A stretch of 35,991 nt of DNA, from contig CAJWBE010000036.1 in the NCBI GenBank assembly GCA_913020045.1, positions 1-35,991 of the forward strand. Reading direction: 5' to 3'. A program made the position numbers and the translations under genes. Each line of letters begins with the position of its first letter. Position 1 is the stretch's first letter. This DNA comes from an uncultured Oleiphilus sp. (GTDB lineage: Bacteria; Pseudomonadota; Gammaproteobacteria; Pseudomonadales; Oleiphilaceae). Positions 14,698 to 23,553 of the stretch are shown here, piece after piece. The notes beneath the pieces are model-generated. The model was not told the DNA's origin and did not search any database. It saw only the letters and a program-made list of their open reading frames with translations.

Positions 14698-16161
14698 CTA
14701 ACCGAGAAGCCTTTCATCAAGATACATGGCCAAGGCGTCGATTTCCAAGGGCTTAGAAAAGTAGAAACCTTGCAGTTTGTGTACGCCCAACTTAGCCAAG
14801 GTTTCGCGCTGAGCTTGAGTCTCCACACCTTCGGCAACCACATCAAATTTCATAATCGAGGCCGCATGGATAACCGCCGTCACGATGGCATAGCTACTAC
14901 CTTCAAGGTTGTTGATAAACGAGCGGTCAATCTTGACGGTATCGACCGCCAAATCTTGCATCACCGACAAAGACGAGTAGCCGGTTCCAAAATCATCAAT
15001 AGAGACATGAATGCCGCGCTGCTGTATTGCTTTGATTCGTTTCCGTAGTAGCTTCACATCACTGGCGAAAACCGACTCAGTAATTTCCAAGTGCAAACAA
15101 TCAGGGGCTAGCCCACTTTCGCTAAGCGCGCGATCCACCATGCCAGGAAAACCATCATCCTGAAATTGGATCACGGAAACATTGACGCACACAGGCAAAG
15201 GTTTCGAGCGTTGCCACTCTGCCGCCGTATGACACGCTTGAACCATTACCCAATCACCAATATCCAGAATTAAGCCGTACTGCTCGGCGATACCGATAAA
15301 CTGATCGGGCGGAATATTTTCATCACCAAACTGCCAGCGAAGCAACGCTTCAAACGAAACGGGAGCACCATCTTTAGGGCTAACAATAGGTTGGAAAACA
15401 AGGCGAAGCTGTTCTTTCTCGATGGCTTTCGCTAGACCATTTTTGAGCTTTAGTTCGCGCAGGTGCTCTGCTTCCATTTCTTCGTTAAACACACACACCG
15501 ACGAGCCTTTACTTTTTTTCTGGTAGTACATTGCTGTATCAGCATGTTGAATCAACTTGCTCTCACAGGTTTCATGAATCGGAAACAGCGCAACCCCAAT
15601 CGTCGCGCCCACCGATAGCTTTGCATCATCGGTTTTGTGCTCCAGCGACAACGCGTCAATAATTTCTCTTCCCAAATGAATCGCAGCCTCTCGATCCGTG
15701 CGCTCCAACGCGACGAGAAATTCATCACCACCCCATCGGCACAGTAAATTACTATCACGTGTTATCGATTGAAGACGATGCGCGCTCGCTTTTAAAATTT
15801 GGTCTCCGGCTTCATGTCCAAAGGTATCATTTATTTTCTTAAACCCATCCAAGTCGATAAATAACAAAGCTAACTCTTCACCGCTCTTCGTTAATTCCGC
15901 CAGAGATTTACTCAGATTCTTTGAAAATGCCGTCCGGTTGTATAACCCCGTCAGTGGGTCCGTATTTGATAGCTCATAAATGCGCTGCGTGCGCTCTTCA
16001 ACTTCTTGCTCCATATGGTCGACAAGCGCGGCATTCTCATTTTTTAATGCAATTGCGTGCTGTGTGAACGCTGCAGACTTAGACGATATTGCCAACATCA
16101 CGATGGTAAAAGAAAATCCTAAAATCCCGAGAACTCGGTCAGCATATTCTGCACACAGCAA
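14698..16161 (-). CDS. GGDEF-EAL cyclic-di-GMP protein, C-terminal part after an in-frame TGA
   Basis: A 487-codon segment with the last membrane helix (about 9-25), a short coiled stretch, a GGDEF domain and an EAL domain. SNTDPLTGLYNR opens the GGDEF domain and RWGGDEF (142-148) is intact. The inhibitory I-site RxxD appears as RDSN. FEALLRW (270-276) with DDFGTGYSSL and QGFYFSKPLE indicates a complete EAL phosphodiesterase. Both activities are possible. The first codon is TTG immediately after TGA 16162-16164. The frame is continuous with the upstream 153-codon ORF, so this is one gene split by a stop. It is translated by reinitiation or read-through, or it is a damaged gene or a sequence error. 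Confidence 0.8.
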   Translation of the reverse strand: MLCAEYADRVLGILGFSFTIVMLAISSKSAAFTQHAIALKNENAALVDHMEQEVEERTQRIYELSNTDPLTGLYNRTAFSKNLSKSLAELTKSGEELALLFIDLDGFKKINDTFGHEAGDQILKASAHRLQSITRDSNLLCRWGGDEFLVALERTDREAAIHLGREIIDALSLEHKTDDAKLSVGATIGVALFPIHETCESKLIQHADTAMYYQKKSKGSSVCVFNEEMEAEHLRELKLKNGLAKAIEKEQLRLVFQPIVSPKDGAPVSFEALLRWQFGDENIPPDQFIGIAEQYGLILDIGDWVMVQACHTAAEWQRSKPLPVCVNVSVIQFQDDGFPGMVDRALSESGLAPDCLHLEITESVFASDVKLLRKRIKAIQQRGIHVSIDDFGTGYSSLSVMQDLAVDTVKIDRSFINNLEGSSYAIVTAVIHAASIMKFDVVAEGVETQAQRETLAKLGVHKLQGFYFSKPLEIDALAMYLDERLLG

Positions 16162-16623
16162 TCAGCAGATAGACGCCGGCGCCAATAGCAGGAACACATA
16201 GAGCATTGCCGTTCGTTTATGCGCGGCCAACACCGTCGCGGACCCACCGGCCATTGCAGACACGACAACAATGATGGTCGTTTGCTCGATCAATGCGCTA
16301 AATTGAATAACGTGTACCGCGTACGTCGCCCACATCAGTGCGGTCGCCCAAACACCAACCACGAACCGCGTCAAAGCCTGCTTACCGTCGTACTCCGTAT
16401 TTTGTAACTGCATTTGCCACCGACGGACGTCCATATAACGCACCGCCATTAATAAAGTCATGGCACCGAGCCACAAGAACTTAAAATCAGAGGTATTTTC
16501 TGTTTTGAATGCGAACACCAAAAAACTTGATGCAACAACAGAAACTAGAATACCCGCAACGGCATTGCCATAGAGAAGGTCTGCAGAATCACGCTGAACC
16601 GACGCAAGAAAGGTAGGGTTCAT
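16162..16623 (-). CDS. Membrane-sensor N-terminal part of the GGDEF-EAL gene (ends at in-frame TGA)
   Basis: These 153 codons form about four to five hydrophobic segments (roughly 21-39, 48-64, 88-105, 110-128, 138-152), a multi-helix inner-membrane sensor like the MASE-type modules in front of GGDEF domains. The frame runs without shift into the GGDEF-EAL segment, interrupted only by TGA at 16162-16164 in the context ICxLLCAEYAD. A single G-to-A change of a TGG tryptophan codon would produce it. The ATG at 16623 faces the small secreted-protein gene across a 238-bp control region. Confidence 0.65.
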   Translation of the reverse strand: MNPTFLASVQRDSADLLYGNAVAGILVSVVASSFLVFAFKTENTSDFKFLWLGAMTLLMAVRYMDVRRWQMQLQNTEYDGKQALTRFVVGVWATALMWATYAVHVIQFSALIEQTTIIVVVSAMAGGSATVLAAHKRTAMLYVFLLLAPASIC

Positions 16624-16850
16624 ACTCGTAAAATCCCTTTGTAATCAATAAAAAGTATTATCCCTACAGTTTAGTAGAGAATAGTGAAACAAGTGATCTA
16701 AAACGCACTTTAGTGATGCGGTTCCAACTAACTCGAGCATCTGCTCAAGCTAACTGCACAGGGATGACCAAATTGCACAATTACAACACTTCTTAACCAC
16801 TTCGCAACTGAACAAATTTCGTACTATCCTTATCCTACCGCGCAAATTTT

Positions 16851-16858
16851 AAGGAGGT
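16851..16858 (+). promoter_or_regulatory. Very strong ribosome binding site
   Basis: AAGGAGGT ends 3 bp before the ATG at 16862 and is a near-perfect anti-Shine-Dalgarno match. It suggests high translation of the small secreted protein. Confidence 0.7.
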
Positions 16859-16861
16859 CAT

Positions 16862-17158
16862 ATGAATTTCAAACTAGGAACATGTCTACTGCTAGGTACG
16901 TTGCTTTCATCTGTCGCCAGCGCAGAACCAGTTATGGACAAAGCACAATATGCCGATTACAGCGTTAAGTATCGCTGCATTGAACAGCGCCTTCACAATG
17001 ACCTCGAAAAGAAAGAAGAAGCGTTAATTAGTCTCGATGATGAATATGGCTTACACGAAGACAACTTCGACGCATTCGATGAACTGATTACGGAATATGA
17101 GCGCGATGAGTCTCTGCTAGAAAGCGTCGGCGAGCGAGCAAAAACCGAGTGCAAATAA
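16862..17158 (+). CDS. Small secreted protein of unknown function
   Basis: A 98-aa protein with a Sec signal peptide (MNFKLGTCLLLGTLLSSVASA, cleaved before EP) and a charged, helical mature part of about 77 residues with two cysteines (near position 40 and the penultimate residue). They could form a disulfide clamp. Many Glu/Asp and Lys alternate, suggesting a helical hairpin. I know no family. The strong ribosome site and a hairpin downstream support a real, well-expressed monocistronic gene. Confidence 0.7.
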   Translation: MNFKLGTCLLLGTLLSSVASAEPVMDKAQYADYSVKYRCIEQRLHNDLEKKEEALISLDDEYGLHEDNFDAFDELITEYERDESLLESVGERAKTECK

Positions 17159-17470
17159 GAGTGCCAATAAGGACTCAAGTAAAAGTGCCAATAGCATTTA
17201 AGTCTGTCTAGCGCTGCACCCATCACAACACACGTCAGCTCACCAAAAACAAACACCTTAAGCATTACTTGATGCTTAAGGTTGGTTCTCCCCTTCCACA
17301 CGCGCGAACTCTCACCTCCACGATAAAGCGTTGATTTTGTTTACACATCACGTTTTCTCATCAACGACAAGAAACCATACCCTATTGTATTTAAAGGTTT
17401 AATTAACACTGGCACCTTTAGTGCTTTACCGACTAATGTTAATTATTATTTAGACTTCAAGGGAATCGTC
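17159..17470. other. Intergenic region with terminator-like hairpin and AT-rich promoter area
   Basis: These 312 bp hold no gene. The left half contains an 11-bp perfect inverted repeat (17255-17282). The right half is AT-rich up to the PEP-CTERM gene and probably holds its promoter. I could not single out a convincing -35/-10 pair. Confidence 0.5.
17255..17282. terminator. 11-bp inverted repeat after the small secreted-protein gene
   Basis: ACCTTAAGCAT (17255-17265) and ATGCTTAAGGT (17272-17282) are exact reverse complements around a 6-nt loop. The stem is strong, but only GGTTGGTTCT follows, so it is a weak or Rho-assisted terminator, or a binding site. Confidence 0.45.
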
Positions 17471-18130
17471 ATGAATAGGAAAGTAGTTGTAGCTCTAATG
17501 AGCTTACTTTTTGTTGGGTCAGCAAACGCGTACGTTGTGAATACCAATGGTTTTGCATTTGGAAGCTCTTGGGATAATCCAAGCAGTAACGTAGATACGG
17601 TTTTAAATAGCTTGCAAGACGAAGCTGGCGACAACCTAACCCTGAACATGATCTCTGCAGAAACTTGGTCTGGCATCGGCGCAACCTCCGTCATTCTCGA
17701 AGAACTAGCGGGATACAAAAACAACACCACTTTCGGCTGGTACGAGCAAGGAACGAATAACTTTAACCAAATATTTGCCGGTGCCGATGGCAAAGGTAAA
17801 AGTGCAGTCATTGATTTTGGAAGCATGATGGATATCGGCTTTTACATTAACCCAAACGGCCGCGCAGCGAACCGTATGTTTACCGAAAGTGACCGCAACA
17901 CCCACGACGACGTTCAAGTTGCCGTGTTTAAAGTTGAAGAGCTAGTCGATACTTATATTCTTGGCTGGGAAGACTTGGACTTAAACGGTGGCAACGGCGG
18001 TGATCGTGACTACCAAGACATGATCGTTCGCGTTCAGATTGCTCAAGTTCCAGAGCCCGGCACTGTCGCGCTATTAGGCTTAGGTTTACTTGGTCTGGTA
18101 CTAGCGAGACGCAAACAGGCTAATAGCTAG
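17471..18130 (+). CDS. PEP-CTERM-anchored DUF4114-type extracellular protein
   Basis: A 219-aa protein with a Sec signal peptide (MNRKVVVALMSLLFVGSANA), a soluble domain, and a C-terminal PEP-CTERM sorting signal at 193-219. That signal has VPEPGT, a hydrophobic helix and ARRKQ. The middle carries GWYEQGTNN and GWEDLDLNGGNGGDRDYQDMIVRV, the calcium-binding end of DUF4114. PEP-CTERM proteins are cleaved and anchored by an exosortase in exopolysaccharide-producing Gram-negatives. No exosortase is in this window. It has its own terminator. Confidence 0.88.
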   Translation: MNRKVVVALMSLLFVGSANAYVVNTNGFAFGSSWDNPSSNVDTVLNSLQDEAGDNLTLNMISAETWSGIGATSVILEELAGYKNNTTFGWYEQGTNNFNQIFAGADGKGKSAVIDFGSMMDIGFYINPNGRAANRMFTESDRNTHDDVQVAVFKVEELVDTYILGWEDLDLNGGNGGDRDYQDMIVRVQIAQVPEPGTVALLGLGLLGLVLARRKQANS

Positions 18131-18150
18131 GCCAAACGTCTACTGTATTC

Positions 18151-18180
18151 AAAAAGCCGCTATCTTCAGCGGCTTTTTTA
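18151..18180 (+). terminator. Rho-independent terminator of the PEP-CTERM gene
   Basis: AAAAAGCCGCT (18151-18161) pairs with AGCGGCTTTTT (18168-18178) around a 6-nt loop, ending in a T-run, 20 bp after the stop codon. The A-run on the other side makes it potentially bidirectional. Confidence 0.9.
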
Positions 18181-18406
18181 TTTCAACCGTTAGTCTGTCG
18201 CACTTTCAAGCAGCTCAATTTAGCCCTCCCCTTTTTCTAGATACCTCAGGTCGGTTAACTTTGTTCGCTAAACTCACCCAAGATCGGCGTGTTAAAAGAT
18301 TATCAATCAATACCTCCGTAGTTAGTCGAAGTAAGCCGCTGCCTAATTAGCAATCAACGCTCGTTACCGCTAGAATCGCCCCTCAAAATTAGTTGTCAAA
18401 AAAGCA

Positions 18407-20683
18407 GTGAGTCAGATGAACAGAAAGATAGAATTATTAGCGCCAGGCGGTGATGTCGAAGCCATTAAAGCAGCGGTCGTTGCTGGGGCCAATGCGGTGT
18501 ATTGCGGACTCGATACCTTCAACGCGCGTAATAGAGCCTCCAACCTTTCTTTCGACGATCTAATCGGTGTTCTTCGCCTTGCTCACAAATATGACTGCGA
18601 GGTTTTTTTAACGCTCAACGTGGTGATTCTAGAGCACGAATTGCCCACTATGATTAAGCTACTCAACAAGCTCGTCAATAGCGGAATTGACGGCATTATC
18701 GTGCAAGATTTGGGTATGTTTAATTTGGTCAAAAAATTCTTCCCGACTTTAGATATTCACGCATCAACTCAGCTCACCACGCATAATGAAGGACAGATAC
18801 ACTTCCTCAATAAGATTGGCGCCTCAAGAGTTAACTTGTCGCGTGAGCTCAATATTGGCGAAATTAAGTCATTGACCAAGCTATCCCATGACCTAGGCGT
18901 CTTAACGGAGGTATTTGTCCACGGCGCTCTCTGCATTGCCTTTTCAGGCCAATGTTATTCAAGTTCGGTTAGTGTTGGGAATTCAGGAAACCGAGGTCGC
19001 TGCAGCCAAGCCTGTCGCGACGAATATGAAGTGACGGCCACAGGCAACAAATACCCTCTCAACCTAAAAGACAACTCCGCCTATTTTGACTTACCCGAGC
19101 TGGTTGAGGCTGGCGTTGACTCACTCAAAGTTGAAGGTCGTATTAAAGGTGCTCATTACGTTTATACCGTGGTCGATACCTGGCGCAAGCAGATAGACCA
19201 GTTTATCAACACGGGCGAACTGCTCCCAGACGATTCAAATTTGCACAAAGTGTTCAATCGCGATTTCACCAATTCCTTCTTGCAAGGCAACTTGACCAAA
19301 GACATGTTCATCGACAACCCTCGCGACCATAGCGTCAAGCATGCGGTCGACAGCAGCGGTGCTATCTCGGTAGTACAAATTCAAGAAGTGAAAGATGATC
19401 TTCATTCAGATCGCAATGCATTAGGCGGCGAGCTAAGAGAAAAAATTGAATATCTAAGTACGGCCAAACTACCGCTTACACTTGAGTTTTCAGGATCGCT
19501 CAACACGCCGCTAACCGTTACGGCTAGCGTAGGTGCCGACAGCACAGACAGCGCCGACGCAAAAGTCATTACCGTACACTCCGAATCACTGTTAACGGAG
19601 GCCGGCAACGCAGAGCTCGATCAAGAGTCACTCATTAAGCGATTTAGAAGCTTTAACAATGCTGAGTTTGCACTTAACGAGTATGTGTTCGCAGACTATG
19701 CGCCAAACTTGAGCCTTCCATTCAAAGAATTAACGGCGCTCAAGAATCAACTCGCCTTTTTACTCAATAATTCGACTGACGTTGTTCCGAATGTAGATGT
19801 ACCGGCATTAAGCAAAGACAACAAGGCCTCAGGAAAACCCAAGATGTCTATCTTGATCGCGGACGAAAAAGACTTCCCTCTCTGTGACCTAACCGATGCA
19901 GACGTATACTTTAAGCTGCCCGAGAGTTTCAAAAAGGACTGCACAAAATATATCGATTTGTTAACGGCAAACCCTCGATTGATTCCTTGGTTTCCAGCCG
20001 TGCTAATTGGAAAAGATTATTTAGAAGCCGTCAAAATCCTTGAGCAAGTAAAGCCGGCACGCATCGTTAGTAATAACACCGGCGTCGCTTACAAAGCATA
20101 TGAAATGGGAATTGAATGGATCGCAGGTCCGTTTTTGAACACCACCAATTCATATGCTCTGCTGACCTTAAAAGAGGAACTTAACTGCGCGGGCGCGTTT
20201 ATTTCAAACGAGATAAACCGGATGCAGTTAAAAAATATCGCGCGCCCCGACAACTTCAAAATGCTCTACAGCATCTATCACCCCATTCTCATGATGACCA
20301 GCCGACAGTGCTTCTTCCAACAAACCGTGGGCTGTAAAAAACCAAGTATCGAAGATGGCTGCATGCTTAAGTGTGAAAAAGCGACCACCATTACTAATGT
20401 AAAAGGAGTCTCATTCGCTATTGATAAACAAAAAGGCGGCTACCCAAGCATCTACAATGACGAACAGTTTTTGAACTTAGATGTGGTCAATGATTTGGCT
20501 GATTTATTCGATGAGTTTTTCATTGATCTAACAAATATTGGCGCAGGCTCAAAAGCCGAACAAAACAAAGCGCAATTGATCGAGCACTTTGAAAGCCTAC
20601 TTCAGGGTAACGAAAGCGCATCGATCCAACTAAACGAGATGATTAGCGTGTCGACCAACGCGCAATATCGTCAGGGCTTATAA
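18407..20683 (+). CDS. U32-family protein, RlhA-like (probable Fe-S RNA-modifying or related enzyme)
   Basis: A 758-aa protein with an N-terminal U32 TIM-barrel: KIELLAPGGDVEAIKAAVVAGANAVYCG opens it and the U32 signature EVFVHGALCIAFSGQC is at 168-183. Cys176, Cys183 and Cys199 are positioned like the [4Fe-4S] ligands of U32 proteins (UbiU/V, TrhP, RlhA). The size and extra C-terminal part match RlhA-like members, which hydroxylate 23S rRNA, rather than short ones. The C-terminal domain has a further cluster, Cys635, 643, 652 and 656. Classical collagenase activity is doubtful for this group. The start could be GTG 18407 or ATG 18416, neither with a clear ribosome site. Confidence 0.82.
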   Translation: MSQMNRKIELLAPGGDVEAIKAAVVAGANAVYCGLDTFNARNRASNLSFDDLIGVLRLAHKYDCEVFLTLNVVILEHELPTMIKLLNKLVNSGIDGIIVQDLGMFNLVKKFFPTLDIHASTQLTTHNEGQIHFLNKIGASRVNLSRELNIGEIKSLTKLSHDLGVLTEVFVHGALCIAFSGQCYSSSVSVGNSGNRGRCSQACRDEYEVTATGNKYPLNLKDNSAYFDLPELVEAGVDSLKVEGRIKGAHYVYTVVDTWRKQIDQFINTGELLPDDSNLHKVFNRDFTNSFLQGNLTKDMFIDNPRDHSVKHAVDSSGAISVVQIQEVKDDLHSDRNALGGELREKIEYLSTAKLPLTLEFSGSLNTPLTVTASVGADSTDSADAKVITVHSESLLTEAGNAELDQESLIKRFRSFNNAEFALNEYVFADYAPNLSLPFKELTALKNQLAFLLNNSTDVVPNVDVPALSKDNKASGKPKMSILIADEKDFPLCDLTDADVYFKLPESFKKDCTKYIDLLTANPRLIPWFPAVLIGKDYLEAVKILEQVKPARIVSNNTGVAYKAYEMGIEWIAGPFLNTTNSYALLTLKEELNCAGAFISNEINRMQLKNIARPDNFKMLYSIYHPILMMTSRQCFFQQTVGCKKPSIEDGCMLKCEKATTITNVKGVSFAIDKQKGGYPSIYNDEQFLNLDVVNDLADLFDEFFIDLTNIGAGSKAEQNKAQLIEHFESLLQGNESASIQLNEMISVSTNAQYRQGL

Positions 20684-20736
20684 CGACGAATAAGCCCAAA
20701 AAAATCATTACCAACATCGACTATGCAGCGACTCTA

Positions 20737-21414
20737 ATGCTACCCATACTCTACTCACTGCAACACTGCCCTTACGCCATGCGAGCAAGACTCGGCTTAC
20801 TCATGGCACAGCAAAAAGTAGTATTGCGGGCCGTCGTGACAAAAGATAAACCAGCAGAGATGCTAGCCGCGTCACCTAAGGGAACCATTCCCGTTCTGGT
20901 TCTTCCTGATCAAACCGTCATTGATGAGAGCCTAGATATTATGGTTTGGGCGCTGCGACAAAATGATCCACAGGACTTACTTCACGCTGACGCGCCTAGT
21001 CATTTACCTGCCATGCTAGATTTGATTCAGCGCAACGACCAAGCGTTTAAACCTCAGCTAGAAACCTACAAAAAATCTAAACGATTCCACTTAAAGACTG
21101 AGGCCGAAGAACGTGAAAAGTGCGAAACGTTTATTGCAGAGTTAGAGCAGCGTCTAGCTGCCGCAACTGATGCAAAAAACAACGAATTAAACGGGCACTT
21201 TATTGGCTCCAAGCCAAGCCTAATCGATTACGCCCTGCTCCCGTTTGTGCGTCAGTTTGCCCGCGTCAATAGACCTTGGTTCAACCAAGCACCGTACCCG
21301 CACTTACGACTGTGGCTTGATACACATCTGCAAAGTCGCTTGTATTCGCGAGCCATGGCAAAGTATCCATTGTGGCTGGATAACCGTGAAGAGTGTTTAC
21401 TGGGCGAAGACTGA
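20737..21414 (+). CDS. Glutathione S-transferase, glutaredoxin-like N-terminus
   Basis: A 225-aa GST. The N-terminal LYSLQHCPYAMRARLGL has the CPYAMR motif of Cys-type (omega/beta or GrxB-like) enzymes, so Cys12 is the likely active thiol. SPKGTIPVLVLPDQTVIDESLDIMVW supplies the cis-Pro and the ES glutathione-binding turn. The C-terminal helical domain ends with SLIDYALLPFVRQFARV. It lies 53 bp after the U32 gene on the same strand and may be cotranscribed. Substrate unknown, probably a thiol-transfer or dehydroascorbate-like reaction. Confidence 0.85.
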   Translation: MLPILYSLQHCPYAMRARLGLLMAQQKVVLRAVVTKDKPAEMLAASPKGTIPVLVLPDQTVIDESLDIMVWALRQNDPQDLLHADAPSHLPAMLDLIQRNDQAFKPQLETYKKSKRFHLKTEAEEREKCETFIAELEQRLAAATDAKNNELNGHFIGSKPSLIDYALLPFVRQFARVNRPWFNQAPYPHLRLWLDTHLQSRLYSRAMAKYPLWLDNREECLLGED

Positions 21415-21441
21415 CCGCGCCAACAGAATTATTTAATTTCA

Positions 21442-21505
21442 GTTTTGATGACCGATACAGCGAAACTAATGCAATGAATGTGGAATAATTTCTCGCTGTT
21501 TTTTT
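21442..21505 (+). promoter_or_regulatory. Conserved leader of SET gene 1 with T-tract hairpin
   Basis: GTTTTGAT at 21442-21449 begins a leader that closely resembles the one upstream of the second SET gene (from 34604). ACAGCGA (21457-21463) can pair with TCGCTGT (21493-21499), followed by seven T. This could end transcription of the GST gene upstream or attenuate the SET gene. Confidence 0.5.
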
Positions 21506-21537
21506 ACTATCCAATCTTCTTTCAGGAACACCTAATT

Positions 21538-22680
21538 ATGTCTGACTCACGATTTAAGAGCTTTTTAGAACGCATGGGAAAGTTCGGCTTCGAGATGGAC
21601 GACAGACTTGAGCAAAAAAGCGTTAATGGTCTGCTTGGAATGTATGCGAGCCAAGCAATTCCGCAAGGAACACTACTCGGTAAGTTCCCCATTTCCATGA
21701 TGATACCTCGCTCCGAGAGCATCGAGTTTGAGGATGGTCCCAACAAAGAAACGCAAAGCTTAGTACATGCCCTCGCAATACAGCTGGCGGATAAAGAATC
21801 GCCATATCAATGCTACTTTGAATACTGCGGTGACCTTGCTGAACGCGAAGATCGCAGCGTATGTTTTTTCAAAACAGAAGACTTTAGCGCTTTAGATAAA
21901 ATGAATCCGCTACTAGCACAGATGGCTATCACTTCGCGCAATAGCTGGGAACATCTGATTCAAACCGTTGCCACAAAAGATCCGTCGCTCGATAAAGACC
22001 CTATTATGCTCGCCAGCCTAATCTACCGTGAGCGGTGCTGGGGCGAAGGGCTAGGCTTCTTACCCGGCATTGATCTATTCAACCACAACACCCACAGTCA
22101 GATATCGCCACAACGGGCACTAATTAACGACGAAAAATGCCTGGTGCTCATCGCTGATAAAGACATAGCAGCAGGAGAAGAAATCAAAATCACCTATGGT
22201 CGAAAGGACATGTTTAAATTTGCCTTTAACTATGACTTTTTTGATCCCAGTGATTTTCATATCATCAGCTACAGCGCACGGATTACTCAGGCCATAAGCG
22301 ATGCGTTTGTATTAAAAATCGTTGAAAACCTTCAACAACATTATCCCGTGCATATTTTTGAAGCTAATGGTGTCCAAAAGTTCGCGATCAACGAATCAAG
22401 TGCGTATTTCTTGGAACAAGGTCCAAATAGCGCCATGGTGGATCTCGTCTCGCGTTTAGCTATCAGCAATGAAGTAGACCTTAAAAGAGGCCATGCCGAC
22501 GAGAAAACGACTGCCCGATACATGCTTTATATTCTGCAGTCTTTCAAAAACGCGAATAAATCGCTGAGCATATCCAGAGACTCCGTTCCCGAAAAGCTCA
22601 GAAGCTTCCATGACATGCTCGTCGCGGAGCTAGCAATCTTGGATGCAAATATTAAAGTCGTTGAACCCAGGTGTGCCTAG
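21538..22680 (+). CDS. SET-domain protein 1 (putative protein lysine methyltransferase)
   Basis: A 380-aa protein resembling the RuBisCO LSMT/SETD3-type SET methyltransferases, which use S-adenosylmethionine to methylate protein lysines or histidines. GLLGMYASQAIPQGTLLGKF (31-50) is the N-terminal SET strand. RERCWG precedes GFLPGIDLFNHNT with the catalytic-pocket Asn-His at 182-183. GEEIKITYG (213-221) contains the terminal conserved Tyr220. The remaining 160 residues correspond to the helical substrate-binding domain. The ORF extends to 21478, but ATG 21538 aligns exactly with the paralogue at 34701 and has AGGAAC upstream. Target protein unknown. Confidence 0.85.
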   Translation: MSDSRFKSFLERMGKFGFEMDDRLEQKSVNGLLGMYASQAIPQGTLLGKFPISMMIPRSESIEFEDGPNKETQSLVHALAIQLADKESPYQCYFEYCGDLAEREDRSVCFFKTEDFSALDKMNPLLAQMAITSRNSWEHLIQTVATKDPSLDKDPIMLASLIYRERCWGEGLGFLPGIDLFNHNTHSQISPQRALINDEKCLVLIADKDIAAGEEIKITYGRKDMFKFAFNYDFFDPSDFHIISYSARITQAISDAFVLKIVENLQQHYPVHIFEANGVQKFAINESSAYFLEQGPNSAMVDLVSRLAISNEVDLKRGHADEKTTARYMLYILQSFKNANKSLSISRDSVPEKLRSFHDMLVAELAILDANIKVVEPRCA

Positions 22681-22766
22681 TCGCTGTGCGACCCTAAAAC
22701 CGAGACAACAAAACACCAACGACCGCGTAAGCGAGCGAAGACACGAGAAGAGGACGTAAAGGCAAG

Positions 22767-23549
22767 ATGAAAATCAAACTCAGAGACGCCGATGTCAATG
22801 TCATTAAAAAAGGCAACGGTGAGCCTGCCTTGCTGATTCACGGCGTACCTGACTCAGCAGACATTTGGAGTCCTGTCATTGAAAAGCTCGAAACACAATT
22901 CACTTGTTTTGCACCAGACCTACCCGGCTTTAACCTCTCAGACATGCCAAACGATTTCGAATTCGAACTCAACGCATACGGCCAGTATATTAATGAGCTA
23001 GTCGAAGCCTTAGGCATCGAAGAGCCTTTAACGCTTGTTTTGCATGACTGGGGTGGCATATTCGGGATGTCTTTTGCTTGCCAATATCCAGAGAAGGTAA
23101 AACGTATCGTAGGCGGCTCATTTCCGTTTAGTCCTCACTATCAATGGCATGCGTGGGCGCGTGTATGGAGAACGCCCCTATTAGGTGAACTATCCTTAGC
23201 GGCAATGAACCGGCCACTATTTCATTGGGAGATGAAACGCAGTGGAAGCGAAGTATCAAAAGAGCACATAGACCAATCTTACAATAAGATAAATGCGCTT
23301 ACTAAGCGCACCATCCTTAGCCTTTATCGCTCTGCGTCGCCCAGTAAATTCGAAGCATTCTCCCCTTTAATAGAAAGGCTGACAGAAACGGTGCCAATAG
23401 ACTGCGTATGGGGCCAAGACGACAAATATGTACCCGAGACAGTCGCAAGTTATTTGAAGCCGCGAACATCAAAGGCGCTCGAAAACTGTGGGCATTGGGT
23501 TCCTATAGAATCTCCGGAAGCGCTCACAAACTTGCTGCTAGACCACTAG
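22767..23549 (+). CDS. Alpha/beta hydrolase, haloalkane dehalogenase/epoxide hydrolase-like
   Basis: A 260-aa alpha/beta hydrolase. HGVPDSADIW (25-34) is the oxyanion-hole HG motif. LTLVLHDWGG places Asp94 as nucleophile, with a Trp after it as in haloalkane dehalogenases. WGQDDKYVP supplies an acid and GHWVPIESPEAL carries the catalytic His243. The Asp nucleophile argues for C-halogen or epoxide hydrolysis rather than an esterase. It follows the SET gene by 86 bp on the same strand, with AGGACGTAAAGG before the ATG. Confidence 0.85.
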   Translation: MKIKLRDADVNVIKKGNGEPALLIHGVPDSADIWSPVIEKLETQFTCFAPDLPGFNLSDMPNDFEFELNAYGQYINELVEALGIEEPLTLVLHDWGGIFGMSFACQYPEKVKRIVGGSFPFSPHYQWHAWARVWRTPLLGELSLAAMNRPLFHWEMKRSGSEVSKEHIDQSYNKINALTKRTILSLYRSASPSKFEAFSPLIERLTETVPIDCVWGQDDKYVPETVASYLKPRTSKALENCGHWVPIESPEALTNLLLDH

Positions 23550-23553
23550 CTTT

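Noticed and set aside
21478-21537. N-terminal extension of SET protein 1
   Set aside because: The paralogue starts at the position matching 21538, and the extension would be read from the conserved hairpin leader.
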